From Neofusicoccum parvum (Eukaryota > Ascomycota > Dothideomycetes > Botryosphaeriales > Botryosphaeriaceae): DNA of 64,000 nt. The notes under the pieces were generated by a model that was given only the letters and a program-made list of their open reading frames with translations, did no database searches and was not told the DNA's origin. The position numbers and the translations under genes were made by a program. Of the stretch, positions 44,460 to 56,447 are shown piece after piece; the first letter of the stretch is position 1; every line of letters starts with the position of its first letter. The DNA lies in contig CP087216.1 in NCBI GenBank assembly GCA_020912385.1, forward strand, positions 1,984,001 to 2,048,000. The letters run 5' to 3'.

Positions 44460-46908
44460 GGCGGCCGCGGTTGGTGGTGACGGAGGTGGGTTTTGCTGGA
44501 GCGAGCAGTGCGGCGGAGGTCGCGAGGCAGCTCGAGGATGGATTGATGGGCCGGCCGCCGGGAGATTGTCGGCGGTCGGCGTGTCGGCGCGGGCTGGGGT
44601 GCGGTGCACGGGCCTGGTGCGCCTGCGTGTCGGCGTTTCGTGCGCGCTGGCCGCCGACCACAGCCTTTCACTCGTCCGCTGTGGATGCGGGTTGCGGCAA
44701 CCCTTGCAGGTGGTGCGCTTATCTCGCTGGTTTGGGGTTGGGTGGGTGTCAGGGCTGGGTCTGGAGCGGGTGGGTGGGTTTAGTGCGTCGATGGGGCGCT
44801 CAGCACGAGGCTTTGCGCTGGATGGAGAGGTCGACTCACTTCGATGGGTAGGGAAGAAGGCATGTGGCCTGGATTCGCTATGCGTGGAGGATTGGAGAGC
44901 TCGGCGCTATCTTGAGTGTCATGCAGTGCAGCTTATGGAACACCTCGCGAAGGTTTACACATACACAACGTGTGCTCTCCGGCGCATCCTGTTCGACGAG
45001 CCCGGCGGAGGGAGTTCACTTTGGGATTGGTTGTCCGTCGACCTTATCTGTCTCTCCATGCTGCTCTCATGCGCTCGACGCTCGTGGATATGTCAAGCGA
45101 GCTGACTTCCTCTTCGAGTACGAAGAGGCTGCCGCGATACACAGGCGAGCGAATGTGATCCGCCGAAAGGATGCGCCGGCTGGTGGACCTGCCCGAAATC
45201 ATTGATCCTCTGCTTCAGCGCTTTCCGTCGTACAATCGGCGGCTCGGCTGATCCGCACCAGCTTGCGCTGCTTGACTTTTGCTTTGGCGTATATGTACTG
45301 AAGGGCCTCTGCTCTCGCGTTTGCAGCACTGACAGCCGCCCTCTGGACAGCTGAAGCATTCACGCGGGTGGGTAAAGTGCTCCTCCACTTTGCCGTTGCA
45401 CTCGGATGAAGGCTTCACCTGTCCATACCCGCTGCTACGCGCTATCGCTGTCCGCAGACTCCATGGAACCCCCTTAATTCTCCCATTGGCCTTGGACACC
45501 ACAATCACCAGCACGCCATCCGCCTCATAACCATCATCATGGCAGAGTAGTAGCAAAATGCACCTCTTCCCCGCACCTGTCAACCGGTCGTCTTCCGGAT
45601 ATGCGACCGTTGCACCGCTCAGGACCTATCCGGTCTCGCCCTGGCCTCAAGTTCCCTTCGCGCCGCAGCCGCCGTCATCATCAGACTCCGACAGTCCTCC
45701 AATCACCGCACAGGTCCACCGAACCTCCCCTCGTGCGCTTCGGCAATAAGCTTCCTAAGCTCTCGGGGCCTCGACGCCATTCCATACTACGAATCGTCGG
45801 CTGATGAGGTTCACGAGAGGGTTTCAGCCGTATCGTGCTGAGGTATTTTATCCAAAGACCAGCATCTCCGAGCTCACGCGGCGATAAGAGAATACAGGGT
45901 CCCTAGCTGAGCGGCCTGTCCACTGCACTGCATGCATGTCGCAAGTGAGACGTTGGTAAGCAAAGTGTGGAGTTAGTCCTTCTCTTCCATTTTCTTCATA
46001 AGTCTCCTGCCGTGTCTTTCCCCTTGAAATCAATTATCTGCACGTCACGAAGCCGGCGCTTGGAAATCCCGACAGAAAAGTTTGTTTTTCTTGCAAGAGT
46101 TAGGAATCAAGTGTGGCGGAGTCGCGGCGCGAGTGGGCTAACGAGACAAAATCGGAGTGGCTCACGGGATCAATATTGAGGCAGGGGTTGATGCATATCT
46201 CGTTTGAGGTCTCGCGCCGTCGGGCCTGCAGCGATTAGTGGCCGGATACCGCCACACCGACAGACTCCACTTGGAGACACATCACACAGACATTCACGAG
46301 AGAATAGCGCACTCCTCCCATCTTACCTGGCGACAACAAACCTAGCTACAGCTGTTTCCAGTCTTGCGCTTGCCCGGGAGGAGTCCAGGAGACAGGGACT
46401 ACACCTGCTGTGTAACTCGTTGTATCACGGCACGCGTAAGAACATGGTAACGGAAGACCCGCCCAATTGCCGCCGTACTGCAGAACATGACGCACTCACT
46501 CGAGTGGATCATCCCTTCTTGACCGGAAACAAGGCTTCCTCGGCGACGGATCGGCTGGCCGACGGCGACTCCATTCGCATGTGCGGTTGAGCTACATGAT
46601 AGGGGATTGATCTTAAATGACTTTGACGTTCCTGTCCTGAAACGACCGACGCTTGCACCGCCCGCTTTGTTCACGTCAACTTCTGCAAATCCTACCGTAT
46701 ATTTGGCTGCCGCGCCACGCCGACTCTCCGAAATCCCACCAACCATCGCTTCCTCTTCAAGACTTGACATCTCGCACCCAACGCCACATCTCCCATCTCA
46801 TCCTTCTCTGATACCAAACACCTGGTTCTTCTCTCCTACCTCGCAACCCCCAAACACCAGCCTACGCACCCACAACAACCAGAAAAGCCCTCCCACACCT
46901 CCTCCGCC
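44460..46908. other. Gene-poor GC-rich region
   Basis: 2.4 kb upstream of bL33m and the membrane-protein gene. Open frames occur on both strands (e.g. 44188-45105 plus, overlapping the bL33m exons) but none shows a domain or plausible codon pattern. No tRNA recognised. Confidence 0.4.
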
Positions 46909-47919
46909 ATGCCGCCCCGCCTCAGCACCCTCTTCCACCTCTCTCCCTCCTTCGACCCCACCCACCGCTTCACCACCTCCAGCCTCCTCTCCCCGCTCTC
47001 CCTCGGCCTCGCCCGCGCCCTCATCGCCACCTACGGCGTAACCACCATCATCGTCAGCCTCGCGCTCCGCCACCAATCCTCGGCCGCGCAGCCCTCCCCC
47101 GCGCAGTCGTTCTCGTACTTCAGCACCATCACCTGGTGGGGCATCACCTCCTACCACGCCTTCGCGGCCCTCCACACGCTGGCGTACGCGCGCACGGGCC
47201 GGGCGCCGCTAGAGCGCTGGTGGGCCGGGTTGCAGGTCGCACACAGCGTGCTGTGGAGCACGATCGCGGTGTTCCCGCTGCTGGTCACGGTTATCTTCTG
47301 GGGCGTGCAGTACAAGCCCGGCAGGCTGGATTCCCGGCTGGGCGCGTGGAGCGATGTGAGTGTTTTCTCCCCTCCCACCCAGCTTTCTGGTTAAAGGATC
47401 GGGGCTGATGCCCAGCCGGCGCTAGGTCTCGCATCATGCGTTGAACTCGGTCTTCGCGGTCTTCGAGATCGTGTTCGCGCGCGCGGAGCGCATGCCGTGG
47501 ATGTGAGTTTGCCTTGTTTGGTGCTTGTCTTGGTCGGAGCGCTGACGGTGTGGGCGGGTAGACATGCGCCTGTTCTGGTGGTCTTGCTTGCCGGGTATGC
47601 TGGCATCGCGTATATCACGCATGATACCGAGGGGTTCTACACGTATGGCTTCTTGGATCCCACGAAGAGGTCGCGTGGCATGCTGGCGGGCATTATTGTT
47701 GGTATGGGAGCGCTCGTCGTGGTGTTGTTTGCGGTTGTGTGGGGTCTGGTGTGGTTGCGGCTATGGGTTTTCGAAGTGAAGCTTGGACTTACTGGGAAGA
47801 TGGCGGAGGCGGATGGAGAGAGGTTGGGGAGTGTTATAAGTGCGGGGGAAGAGCAAGACGGAGAGGGAGATGATGACAGGGAGAAGATGGAGGAGGGGAG
47901 GCTCGAGAGGACTGTGTAG
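46909..47919 (+). CDS. Conserved fungal multi-pass membrane protein
   Basis: 293 residues from exons 46909-47355, 47426-47502 and 47562-47919, introns 47356-47425 and 47503-47561, phases agree. About six hydrophobic segments are visible: ALIATYGVTTIIVSLAL, a YFSTITWWGITSYHAFAALH segment, WSTIAVFPLLVTVIFWGV, HALNSVFAVFEIVFAR, APVLVVLLAGYAGIAYITH, and a long one near 230. A conserved THDTEGFYTYGFLDP loop and an acidic C-terminal tail follow. The pattern recalls the FAR-17a/AIG1-like or related fungal membrane families, which lack a proven role in fungi. Exon 1 is strongly GC3-biased. Confidence 0.8.
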
Positions 47920-48350
47920 TTTCTCTGCATGGCTGCGTCGGCTTTGTAAAGTGGTTCAACATTTCTTGGAATCAAGGAAAGAAGATTATTTAAGTGAGCC
48001 GAAAGATACCACTGGAGGACACAGACAGCTACGAAGGGCTGATGTTGCAAAAGGCAAGTGCGAAGATGTTCTGGCCTTGCCCTCTACGAGAAAGAATGGA
48101 ATTGAAGAAGTGGTTAGTTATTGATCTGTTTCATGGGTAGAATCATCTCAATAGTCCGAAAGCTCATAAAGATCAGCTCAAAAAGTACTGCAAGACGAAA
48201 AAGTTTTCACGGGCAGTAAAAGCATTTATTCGGGTGTGTTTGGCATCGATTTTGCAAAATATTTGCATCCAGATCAATGCTTCAACTATCCATGTATGTT
48301 TTGGGTTTGAGCCAGCACAAGCTCCCCTTGTATTCACCAAAGTGGGTAAC
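47920..48350. other. Intergenic region between convergent genes
   Basis: 431 bp of AT-richer 3'-flanking sequence. Nothing recognised. Confidence 0.4.
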
Positions 48351-50015
48351 CTAGTTCTGTGATGAACTCCACACTGATTTTCCACGGTGCCATGTTTCCA
48401 GAACCTTTGCATCCTTGAAGTCTCCCAAAGTAAGGTCACAATTCACAGAAATGAAGTTCGCAAGCTTCCCGACCTCAATGCTACCGAGCTCATGCTCTCG
48501 ACCTACCGCCTTCGCGCCTTCGATCGTGATGGCTCGCAAAATCTCTTCTGGCTTCAGCTTGGTAGCCACAGCCTGCAGTGTCGGAAAGAGATTCGGAGTA
48601 TCAGTCAAGAAATAATCTGTACCGATTGTCATGCGCACATCTTCGTCGACCAACTCGCGGAAAGGCCATTTCAGAAGATGGGGAACGGCGTCAACCACTG
48701 GGCTATGAAAGATTGCCGGGGACATCTCAGCTGTGACACGGAGTTCCTTAAAGCGGACAATGTCATCTGACAGTTTTAGTGGTATAGCACTTCTGAAGGT
48801 GAAAGGAGCAGATACCTTTATGTATTGCGTTGCAGTGCGCCACCTCATGGCTCGGGCCGGACGAGCTGCGTTGGCGGACTTTCTCAATGGCGTCCAAGGC
48901 TCTCCTGACACTACCTTCACCCGCACAGTGTATCTTGCAGGTGTAGCCTTTGGTGTCATACTTGATCAGCGCGCCAAGTAAGGTGTCCCAATCCACCAAG
49001 ATCATCGACTCGTCAGGCTTCCCATCCTCACCGATGTCGCATTGTGTGAGGTTCGGAGGGAGAGGTGCGCCATCCAGCCAGAATTTGACAAATTTGGGCT
49101 TCACGTGTTCTGACTCAAAAACGTCCGCAACCTGCAAAAGTGCTTGCAGCGTCTCCGCGTCTTCCTGCGCATATCTCGCTGGAGAGTGGACGATGTGGGT
49201 ATGAATGTCGACGGTCATGCGGCCCGACAAGTCGATCTCTCGCAAGGCTTTCAAGTATCCCGTATTCGCCGATGCCTCCTGGCAGGAAGTGATGCCGTAC
49301 TTGTTGCACACATTCATGCTGTGCTCAAGGGCGCGTTGGAGGAAGCTCAAAGGAGGCTTGGGTATCTTCATCCAGACATTGCCAGAAGCGCTCTCCAGCA
49401 ATTCGCCTGTGATTTCGCCATTGTCACGCGTGAGAAACCGCCCTCCTGGGGGATCTTGCGGGTTGTTGAAATTGTAGCCGAGTCTCTTCAGCCCTTCGGT
49501 ATTCACCAAGCAGTTGTGAAGCGAAGGATCGCGGACAACTACTGGAGTGTCTGGAAACTCGCTATCGAGGTACTTACGGTCCGGCTTGCCTGCAAATCTC
49601 TGTTACTACAGCAATCATATATGGAGGCGCACTCTTCACCTTCAGGAAAATTCTGCGCATCGTAGAAACTTGCCACAATCCAATCGCCCAGAGTGTGGGC
49701 ATAAGCACACTGGCACGACGCGTCTTTGATGTTGGATGCCAATGATGCGTGGTCCGATGCAGTCCCAATCAATGCTTCGCTGAGTTGCTGTGTCGCAGCG
49801 CCAAGCAGATGGGTATGCGCATCGTGGATTCCTGGCATGACAAACTTCCCTCCAAGGTTGCGGGCAACATATCCTTCCCGGAGGGCGATCGCTCGGATCT
49901 CCTCGTTGGTGCCGATGGATGAAAACTTGCCCGAAACATCGACGATAAAACCTTCCGCCCACGGCCTCTTCGAGTCGACAGTGAAAATGCGTCCGTTGAG
50001 ATATGCCAAGGCCAT
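48351..50015 (-). CDS. Amidohydrolase family protein (YtcJ-like, Amidohydro_3)
   Basis: Metal-dependent hydrolase of unknown substrate, 521 residues. Exons are 50015-49640, 49589-48816 and 48766-48351, introns of 50 and 49 bp. The metal-binding HxH lies in GIHDAHTHL (H67, H69). Further blocks are ESASGNVWMKIPKPPLSFLQRALEH, the TVDIHTHIVHSP strand, KFVKFWLDGAPLP, VAHCNAIH with a metal-ligand His, MTIGTDYFLTDTPN near the C-terminus, and the closing EVGKLANFISVN typical of the family. Start chosen at the ATG before AYLNGRIFTVD, the characteristic N-terminal strand; a 98-residue upstream extension has no family match. Confidence 0.87.
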
Positions 50016-50605
50016 CTTAAAGAAATGGGATGCGAGTGAGAAACTATCTCGTAGGAGCTCAGTGTATGTGGAGCTCTTTGTGCCCCATCCACTACGCTTA
50101 TGCCAAGACTGAACCCCGCATACAGCACACGTCAGAATACCACTTTTGCTTGCCGCTATTTCCCGGCGGAATGCTAACGTTTGAGCGACGGTTGGCGGGC
50201 ATGTAGGATATCGTCGGAACATTTCCGCCCTACAACCTGGGTACTGATGATCCGCTAGTAGCCGCGTTCGTGTCGCTTTGCACCGCGGCACCACGCAAAA
50301 AGCCTTCATTGGCTAAGTTCCCTCGCTATGACTTGCCATGCAAAACATCCACTTGACAACATGACCGAACATGCATCAGTGGTCTTAAAGAGTCTTGACA
50401 ATAAGCTAGTAAATTTGGCATCATCTCTGGGTAGCAATCTTGCGGGCATCGGCTCCGGCCTGATTGTGCCTCCAAAAGCACTACCAACGAGAATAGTTCA
50501 GCGGTTGACGTATGTACATCCCCTAATGTATCCTTACACTAATAGTATCATTCAATCTCATCGAAGTAGTTTGAAAATTTGAAAATACTTATAATGAAGT
50601 CTCTG
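50016..50605. other. Intergenic region
   Basis: 590 bp upstream of the amidohydrolase gene. A short frame near 50328-50582 has no features. No gene seen. Confidence 0.4.
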
Positions 50606-52636
50606 TCAAATGGTGCTACTGCCTCTTGAGTCTGAGGTTCGGAGCAACCTGATGACTATTTCGTTTCCCTCCAAAATCTCCGAATATCGCACAAGATACC
50701 CCTTTGCCCATTTTTCGAGTTCATCATTCTCAAGTACTGCAATTGCAGCCATGTCCGGGGCGTCGTCTCGAAGCCCAGACACACTGTCAACAAGCAGCCT
50801 GAGGAGATCAATGTGTCGGTAAGACCGCGTACTTAATGACTTCCGTGTGTAGAAAGCCATTCCGCCGGTAATAAGTGCTGCTGATAGTGTAGAGAAGAGG
50901 CCAAGAGCAAGGACAGCCGGCACATAAGTCATGCGGTAAGCCTGGGCCCTCGCTGTCGTAGCGATGCTGTAGAAATACTCCGAATCATTCCTCGTAGAAT
51001 TAGAAGCCGCAGCTTCAAGCATGATACGTTGAACCTCTCCGCTAGCGTAGATGAAATTGGTGACAAGAGAAGAGAAATTGGCACAGTGATGACAAGTGTC
51101 CGGGAGATCATGACCGTCGCATGAGCCATTGAAACTACCTCCTAGTTCTGCACCGATACGTGCCAAGTCGCTAAAAGGAGCTTGGTAGACAAGATAATTC
51201 TGCCAGTTATATAGCAATGATTGGACCTCAGAGCTGATGTTATTGGGTGTCCAGGATCCAACGGCCCAATTGTGGGAATCGGGCGCACGTGTATAGTTGA
51301 CGTAGCCTTCGTGGCGCAAGATTTTGCAAAATATACCATAGGTTGATGACGTTGCGTAGCTCGAGTTGTCGGCCCGATATGACGGTTCATCCAAGCTCGT
51401 CCTAGAAATGTTGAGAACACTTGGTTCTACCAAACCAAATATTGATGGTATCTTTGTTGAACAATTGCCGTGGAGTGTATATCCGAGGAAGGCATCCGAA
51501 AGACTGAAAGCAACATAAGGATCCTGAATGATTGGCGGGTATGCGAATGTCCCATGCGTGGATGAAAGGTCTGCGTTATAGCGAATTAACGGATGGATGT
51601 GTCTTAACTCGACAGATATGTTGTCTTTCGAAAAATTGATTTCGCTAATTTGAGCTGGTCGACATTGTGGCGATAGTTTATAGGTAGGGATGTTGAGCAG
51701 CCGTGTGTAAGCCAGGGGGACGTCATACACTGATTTTCTTGTGGCATTGATACCCAAGTATTCCATGCTTTTCTTAGAAATATTTGCAGCGTTTTTGTAA
51801 CTCATTTTGCTAAAAAGCTCCGTTAAGTCGTTCATAATGTCTGTCTGCTGGGAAATCCCGAGGCTGTAGTCCGGTGATAGTGTGAATGGCTCCCTGTTGA
51901 TTGCTTCATCGCTAAGAAACTTCAACCTTCCTTCGTGGCCTGCAATGTCTGTCTTATATGCTTCATACGCGATGAAGTTAGAGAACGCAGTTTTGGAAAG
52001 AGCCGAAAGTAAGGTCAGAACTCCCAAGAGCGCCAGCCTCCCAGTACCAGCGGTCATCAATGTGTATAACTTGACCAAGTCATACGACCCACTGGATGTG
52101 CTGCATGCTTCGACGATGGTTGACAGAGGAAGTCCATGTGAGCGTTTGTGCTCCCCGACTGCGGATGTTCGACCATTTGTAAACCAGATAAAATTGAGTA
52201 TCACAAGTGTAAGTGGTGCTAAGACAGCACTGCAAACGAAATCGATAATCTTCGCCTGAGTTTGAGATAATTTTCCGCCGATGGGATCGCCTGTGAACGT
52301 ATGGAATGCCGTTCCACTAGCGAAGATCGATGATATCCATATGATAATTGAGATTGCTGGGAGTCCAATCGAGGCCGCTATTACCACATATTTGGGGAAA
52401 TGTGACTTTCTAGGCGACTTGATAATGGATGTAACGGTGGAATGCGAAGATCCATTCCTAAGCATTGAGGCCTCAGAGTACGTAGCAACGTCAAGTGACG
52501 CATTCGAATCATCTTCGTGACGTTCGGTTCGAAGACCAGGCCAGTCATCACGTTGTTCAGTACTACTTTCCAGATATCCGATAAAGTCTGGATCCGTATG
52601 GGCTTCGGTACTGGCGGAAAGACTGTAGGTTTCCAT
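50606..52636 (-). CDS. Large N-glycosylated membrane protein of unknown function
   Basis: 676 residues, no intron needed, start at 52636 (an in-frame ATG at 52849 adds 71 residues that look non-coding). Three hydrophobic segments occur in the first third: YVVIAASIGLPAISIIIWI, IDFVCSAVLAPLTLVILNFIWF and LALLGVLTLLSALSKTAF. An extracytoplasmic domain of about 330 residues follows, with many N-x-S/T sequons and several Cys. A fourth segment, VPAVLALGLFSTLSAALITGG, precedes a cytoplasmic tail. I recognise the layout of a family common in filamentous ascomycetes, but no function is known to me. Confidence 0.78.
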   Translation of the reverse strand: METYSLSASTEAHTDPDFIGYLESSTEQRDDWPGLRTERHEDDSNASLDVATYSEASMLRNGSSHSTVTSIIKSPRKSHFPKYVVIAASIGLPAISIIIWISSIFASGTAFHTFTGDPIGGKLSQTQAKIIDFVCSAVLAPLTLVILNFIWFTNGRTSAVGEHKRSHGLPLSTIVEACSTSSGSYDLVKLYTLMTAGTGRLALLGVLTLLSALSKTAFSNFIAYEAYKTDIAGHEGRLKFLSDEAINREPFTLSPDYSLGISQQTDIMNDLTELFSKMSYKNAANISKKSMEYLGINATRKSVYDVPLAYTRLLNIPTYKLSPQCRPAQISEINFSKDNISVELRHIHPLIRYNADLSSTHGTFAYPPIIQDPYVAFSLSDAFLGYTLHGNCSTKIPSIFGLVEPSVLNISRTSLDEPSYRADNSSYATSSTYGIFCKILRHEGYVNYTRAPDSHNWAVGSWTPNNISSEVQSLLYNWQNYLVYQAPFSDLARIGAELGGSFNGSCDGHDLPDTCHHCANFSSLVTNFIYASGEVQRIMLEAAASNSTRNDSEYFYSIATTARAQAYRMTYVPAVLALGLFSTLSAALITGGMAFYTRKSLSTRSYRHIDLLRLLVDSVSGLRDDAPDMAAIAVLENDELEKWAKGYLVRYSEILEGNEIVIRLLRTSDSRGSSTI

Positions 52637-53507
52637 GAGACTGATGTTTCCGATCAGCCTCGGGACAGATCCAAGAGCGCTTAAGACCGATCGTTGAGGA
52701 TGATAAGACTCCAGATTGAATGTTTGAAGTAAGACTGAGGATAAAGTGGAATATTGGCGAAACTTGGTGATAGAATGATAGGTACACCATAAGCTATGTT
52801 GAGTGGGGTCTTGTACTCGGAAGTTCTGCTGAGGCTGAGTTTCAAGCAATCTTGAGGCTCACGAGGTCCTCTCGGTACCATTAAATAAGGTCTACGTCTG
52901 TGAATACACGACATGAGGCAGTGTCGGACTTACCCGTTGCTAAAAATAATGCGAATACCAATGTTTATGCAGTACGGAGTTGAACAGTCAGTCTTGTGTG
53001 TTGTACAATCTAAACTTGTCCTGAGATGTGTATCAGCGCATCGTTTGTGGCATCAGGCCACCCTTGCTAATGATACACAAGAATGATAAGGCCACCAGCA
53101 GCGCTGAGTATTTGTTAGCCGTGAGACTGCTAAACATGCTACGCTCCTATTCCATTCTATTGAGTATTAACTCACCTCGGATATAAGTTCAAGACTGCTG
53201 ACTAGCGCTTTTTGGAAAATTGAAAATCCAAGAGTTTCCTATTAGAGAAATAGAACAGCTTCAGCTAATTTCGCCCCCACCCTTCTCGTAAATGACCTCT
53301 CATATTTGCAGGCCAAGGAAGGATGAATCCGTGGCGCCTGCACGTAAGCTGTAGCCTAACAGCAGGCGTCAAGACATCCTTGCACGATCACATGCAATCC
53401 GTCAGCTCAGCGACATAAAGGCTACTTATGCTCCGTTGACTGCGTAGTCTCGTACGAAATACGACCCAGAAGAATATCCCATCATCTGCCAACCAGAAAT
53501 AACCACC
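52637..53507. other. Divergent upstream region
   Basis: 870 bp between divergent genes, moderately AT-rich. Nothing recognised beyond short open frames. Confidence 0.4.
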
Positions 53508-53929
53508 ATGGGCATGCCTATTGACATCAACTACGACTTGAGAGGCGATCCAACTGTTGGGAAGCACACAGCAGTCCCTGGCTACAGCGTTCGCGTCCAA
53601 ATCGAAGGCGCAATTATGCAGTATGTCCAAATCGCCGATGACTGCCAAGGCTACGATTTCATGTGGGCAACGGTTCGGTTTGTGCAGTCTCCCTCAAGGA
53701 TACCCATGCTCCCTCTGATCAGTGGTTCGTGTTTGACAGGTCGGGCGCTCACGGAAATCCACCCGATGAGCCGCGCAGGCACATCACGGTCGAATTCAAA
53801 GACACCAATATGCACACAAACGGCACAAATCGGACAGCACATATTGTCTTTCAGACTGAGGCAAAGGATGATTTCAACATCGACTACCAAGCGTCGAGGC
53901 TTTTCCGGGAAGGAAAGGACAAGTCTTAA
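53508..53929 (+). CDS. Small protein of unknown function; model needs a 29-nt intron or a frameshift
   Basis: The first frame (from ATG 53508) reads sensibly to VQIEGAIM, then becomes unlikely. The second frame is sensible from LRFHVGNGSVCAVSLKD to the stop at 53929. They join in phase only with exons 53508-53620 and 53650-53929, i.e. GTATGT at 53621 and AG at 53648-53649, giving 130 residues. A 29-nt intron would be shorter than almost any fungal intron I know. A real indel is the alternative. Other donor/acceptor pairs nearby do not keep phase. The product looks like a small beta-sandwich, without known domain, signal or membrane segment. Confidence 0.55.
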
Positions 53930-54243
53930 GACGGTGTAAATTCCATCAGCTTTACTGGCGGGCAAAAGTCCGGTCGGAACAGCTTTCGGGAGCGGATGGT
54001 TGATTGTCTTCTCTATGTGTGCCTTTAATGTTAAAGGTAGACGTCTAAAGTATCTGTCCTCACACAGATGTACTACAAAAAACATACCAAAGTTGTCCGC
54101 ATGAACTGGGCGTATGTGAATTTGCTTTAAGGATACCTAAAGCTCAAAGAGATGCTTAATAGCTGGACACAGGGAGGGAGTAAGCATTATCTCTCGGAAA
54201 TTCAAATGGATAAGTGACCTAATGATCAACCCCAAAATGAGGT
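53930..54243. other. Intergenic region
   Basis: 314 bp, AT-rich, upstream of the broken gene at 54244. No P-loop-coding exon was found in it. Confidence 0.4.
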
Positions 54244-55374
54244 ATGAGGACATCGAGGTATCCCAATGATCCCGCCACTGGCGTCTATCACGCGTACGAG
54301 GCAGCTCGAGCGCGCGGCGAACGGCTTTCTGTCTGCGTCGAGCTGCTGCGCAAAGCGCTATACACGCTCCTCCTGGGCCACTGCCACGACTTCCTCGTTG
54401 TCGACGACTTCGACCGGTGCGGTGCTGCGGTCGACATATTCCTTGAGGACGAGTTCGCAAGGCTGCAGCGGCACGAGCTGAAGATCATGGTCACCTGTCG
54501 CATTTCATTCCAGAAGCCCATGCAGTAGTTTTCGTGCTACGTCGAGGACGAGGACGGAACGTGCAGCAACATGGATCTGAGCGTCTACTGGCAGTGCCGG
54601 AAGTGCAGCGCAGGCTGGGACCCGGACGGCGGCGACGAGAGCGAGCACTACATCTGCAACGGCTACAGACGCAAAGGTGAAACATGCCCGACCTGGTGAG
54701 CCCTCCTCGCCCAGCCTCGACCAGCACCGCTGACAACCCTCAGCGGCCCCGCCGCCCACCTCTTCGAGCCGTACATCCACATCGAGCTCGACCTCTCCAG
54801 CGCCCTCCCCTCCCTCATCGCCCGGGCCCTCGAGTCCGAGCACGGCGACCTGGGCCTCGCCAGCGGCGCCGCCGACAAGCCGCCCCTCCCCGCCCTGGGC
54901 CGCGCCCTGCGCGACCCGCGCGAAGCCGTCGACAGCATTGCCGCCCTAGTCACGCTCTTCGACGCCGCGCTCACCTACATCGCCGCCCGTCCGCCGCCTA
55001 CCCCCGACCTCGGGCTCACGGCTGTCGCGCTGGCCGCGCCGCGCTACGCCGGCCTGCCGTTCGACGCGCTGGAGCGTCGCCTGCGGAGTAAGATGCCACC
55101 GCCCGGGATGGTGGCGTCGCGGTACGGGTTGGATGAGGTGTTGAGGGTGAATGGGTCGACGGAGCGGTGCGTGGTGCCGTTTCACGACCCGTTTTTCCTG
55201 TATGTGAAGGACGGCTACAACGAGCTGCTGTTTTGGAAGAACGCGGACGAGGTCGAGGACGGTGGTGCAGGTACAGGCGTTGGAGGCGGGGCAGCGGCGG
55301 CCGAGGGAGGTGAGGAAGGCGGTCAAGGTGCCAAAGGCGAAGATTCTGCGTGGGCAGGATGGGGAGGATCATAG
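54244..55374 (+). pseudogene. Truncated NTPase-like (STAND-type) protein gene with in-frame stop
   Basis: One reading frame continues through a TAG at 54526-54528, and after a consistent intron (54696-54743) runs to the stop at 55374. Before the stop it encodes HDFLVVDDFDRCGAAVDIFLEDE and ELKIMVTCR, a Walker-B-like strand and sensor strand of a NACHT/STAND-type ATPase. After it comes a Cys-rich zinc-binding-like stretch (CRKC, CSNM, YICNGYRRKGETC). A helical region with EPYIHIELDLS and EHGDLGLAS follows, then a Gly/Glu-rich tail. The P-loop and any N-terminal effector domain are missing. I read this as a decayed 3' portion of a larger gene; stop-codon read-through is the alternative. Confidence 0.55.
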
Positions 55375-55592
55375 GGACGTTGATTGGAGCATGACGAAAC
55401 CCGTCAGGCGGGGTACTTTGGCGTTTTAAGCAGCATCATGTGGGGACGTCGAACTTTCAGGTCCCTGCGCAGAGTCTTCATGCACATGTGAGGCTATTTG
55501 AGGGAAGGCGAACAATGTGCGAAAAGTAGAGACGTTTTACACGAAAGACAGGCATAGACTTCCACGTATCTATCTCTTCCCATTTCATTGTC

Positions 55593-56447
55593 TCAATTCA
55601 ACCAGATCTTATATTTTCCGTCCTTGTCGCAGCCACCCAAGATGTCAGACTCCTCCCTATGCTGTATAGCTTCCAACACTGATGAGCCCAACCCCGCAAC
55701 CTCCAGTGCGCCAATGTGGTAGAAATGATTTTGTTTGGGTCCAGGCTCCAAGATGATGCCGACACCGTCGTAAGTCTCTTCCGTCTCCTTTTCTCCTTCT
55801 TCAGTCTCCACCCCAATCTCGCCCTCAGCATTATCCTCAATCTCATCTTCCGAGTTTTCTTCCGCCGGACCCTCTGAAAAGTTACATACATCCTCTTCAG
55901 ACTCTCCTTCCATGTCATCATCTTCAACTTCCCACTTCGTCATCGCCAATACCATAAAGTAAACCATCCCTTCCGTCGAGGTCTGCGCAGTGTCTGGAAA
56001 GACTTCGATGGCAGCACTCCACTTACCTCCCTCTGGAAAGACAAGCCTATACTCATCCTTCACCGGATCAAACACGCACTTCGCCCTCCCAACATACCCG
56101 CACAGCTTGATAGCCCGATCCTTCAACTCCGGATACCCGTCCCTATCAAACCTCACCCTCCGGCCCTCCTCCGCCACCACCCCCACCCCCATCTCCATCC
56201 CCATCCTCCTCTCCCACGCCCCCAACTGTTCCTCCCAACTCCCAAGCCTCTCCCCCTTCACCCCACCCCTAAACCCCTCCTCCAACTCCAACCCCACCGC
56301 CCCGCCCTCCAACCCGACCCACGACCAGCCCGGCGCCCACACCCGCACCCTGCGCACGCCCTCCACGAATCCCCGGTCGCTCCTCCGCTCGTCGCACTTC
56401 TGACGGTCCTCCTGCCCGTCTTCACCCCCCCGCCGACCCGCGCCCAC
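55593..56447 (-). pseudogene. C-terminal fragment resembling a HET-domain protein, reading frame broken upstream
   Basis: A 284-codon frame without a convincing ATG start. It contains RVWAPGWSWVGLEGG, similar to the APSWSWA segment after HET domains. Later come LKDRAIKLCGYVGR, an acidic stretch, and a closing HIGALEVAGLGSSVLEAI block. Upstream (56448-56900), protein-like pieces such as EPLHRRGISRSSFIRESQESVAIAFG lie in different frames on the same strand. I could not join them with ordinary introns. It is either a GC-rich gene with unusual splicing or a decaying paralogue. No HET core (SYCWG, WIDALCI) was found nearby. Confidence 0.4.

Noticed and set aside
44188..45105. 305-codon plus-strand open frame
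   Set aside because: Antisense to the bL33m exons and introns; high-GC artefact without recognisable protein features.
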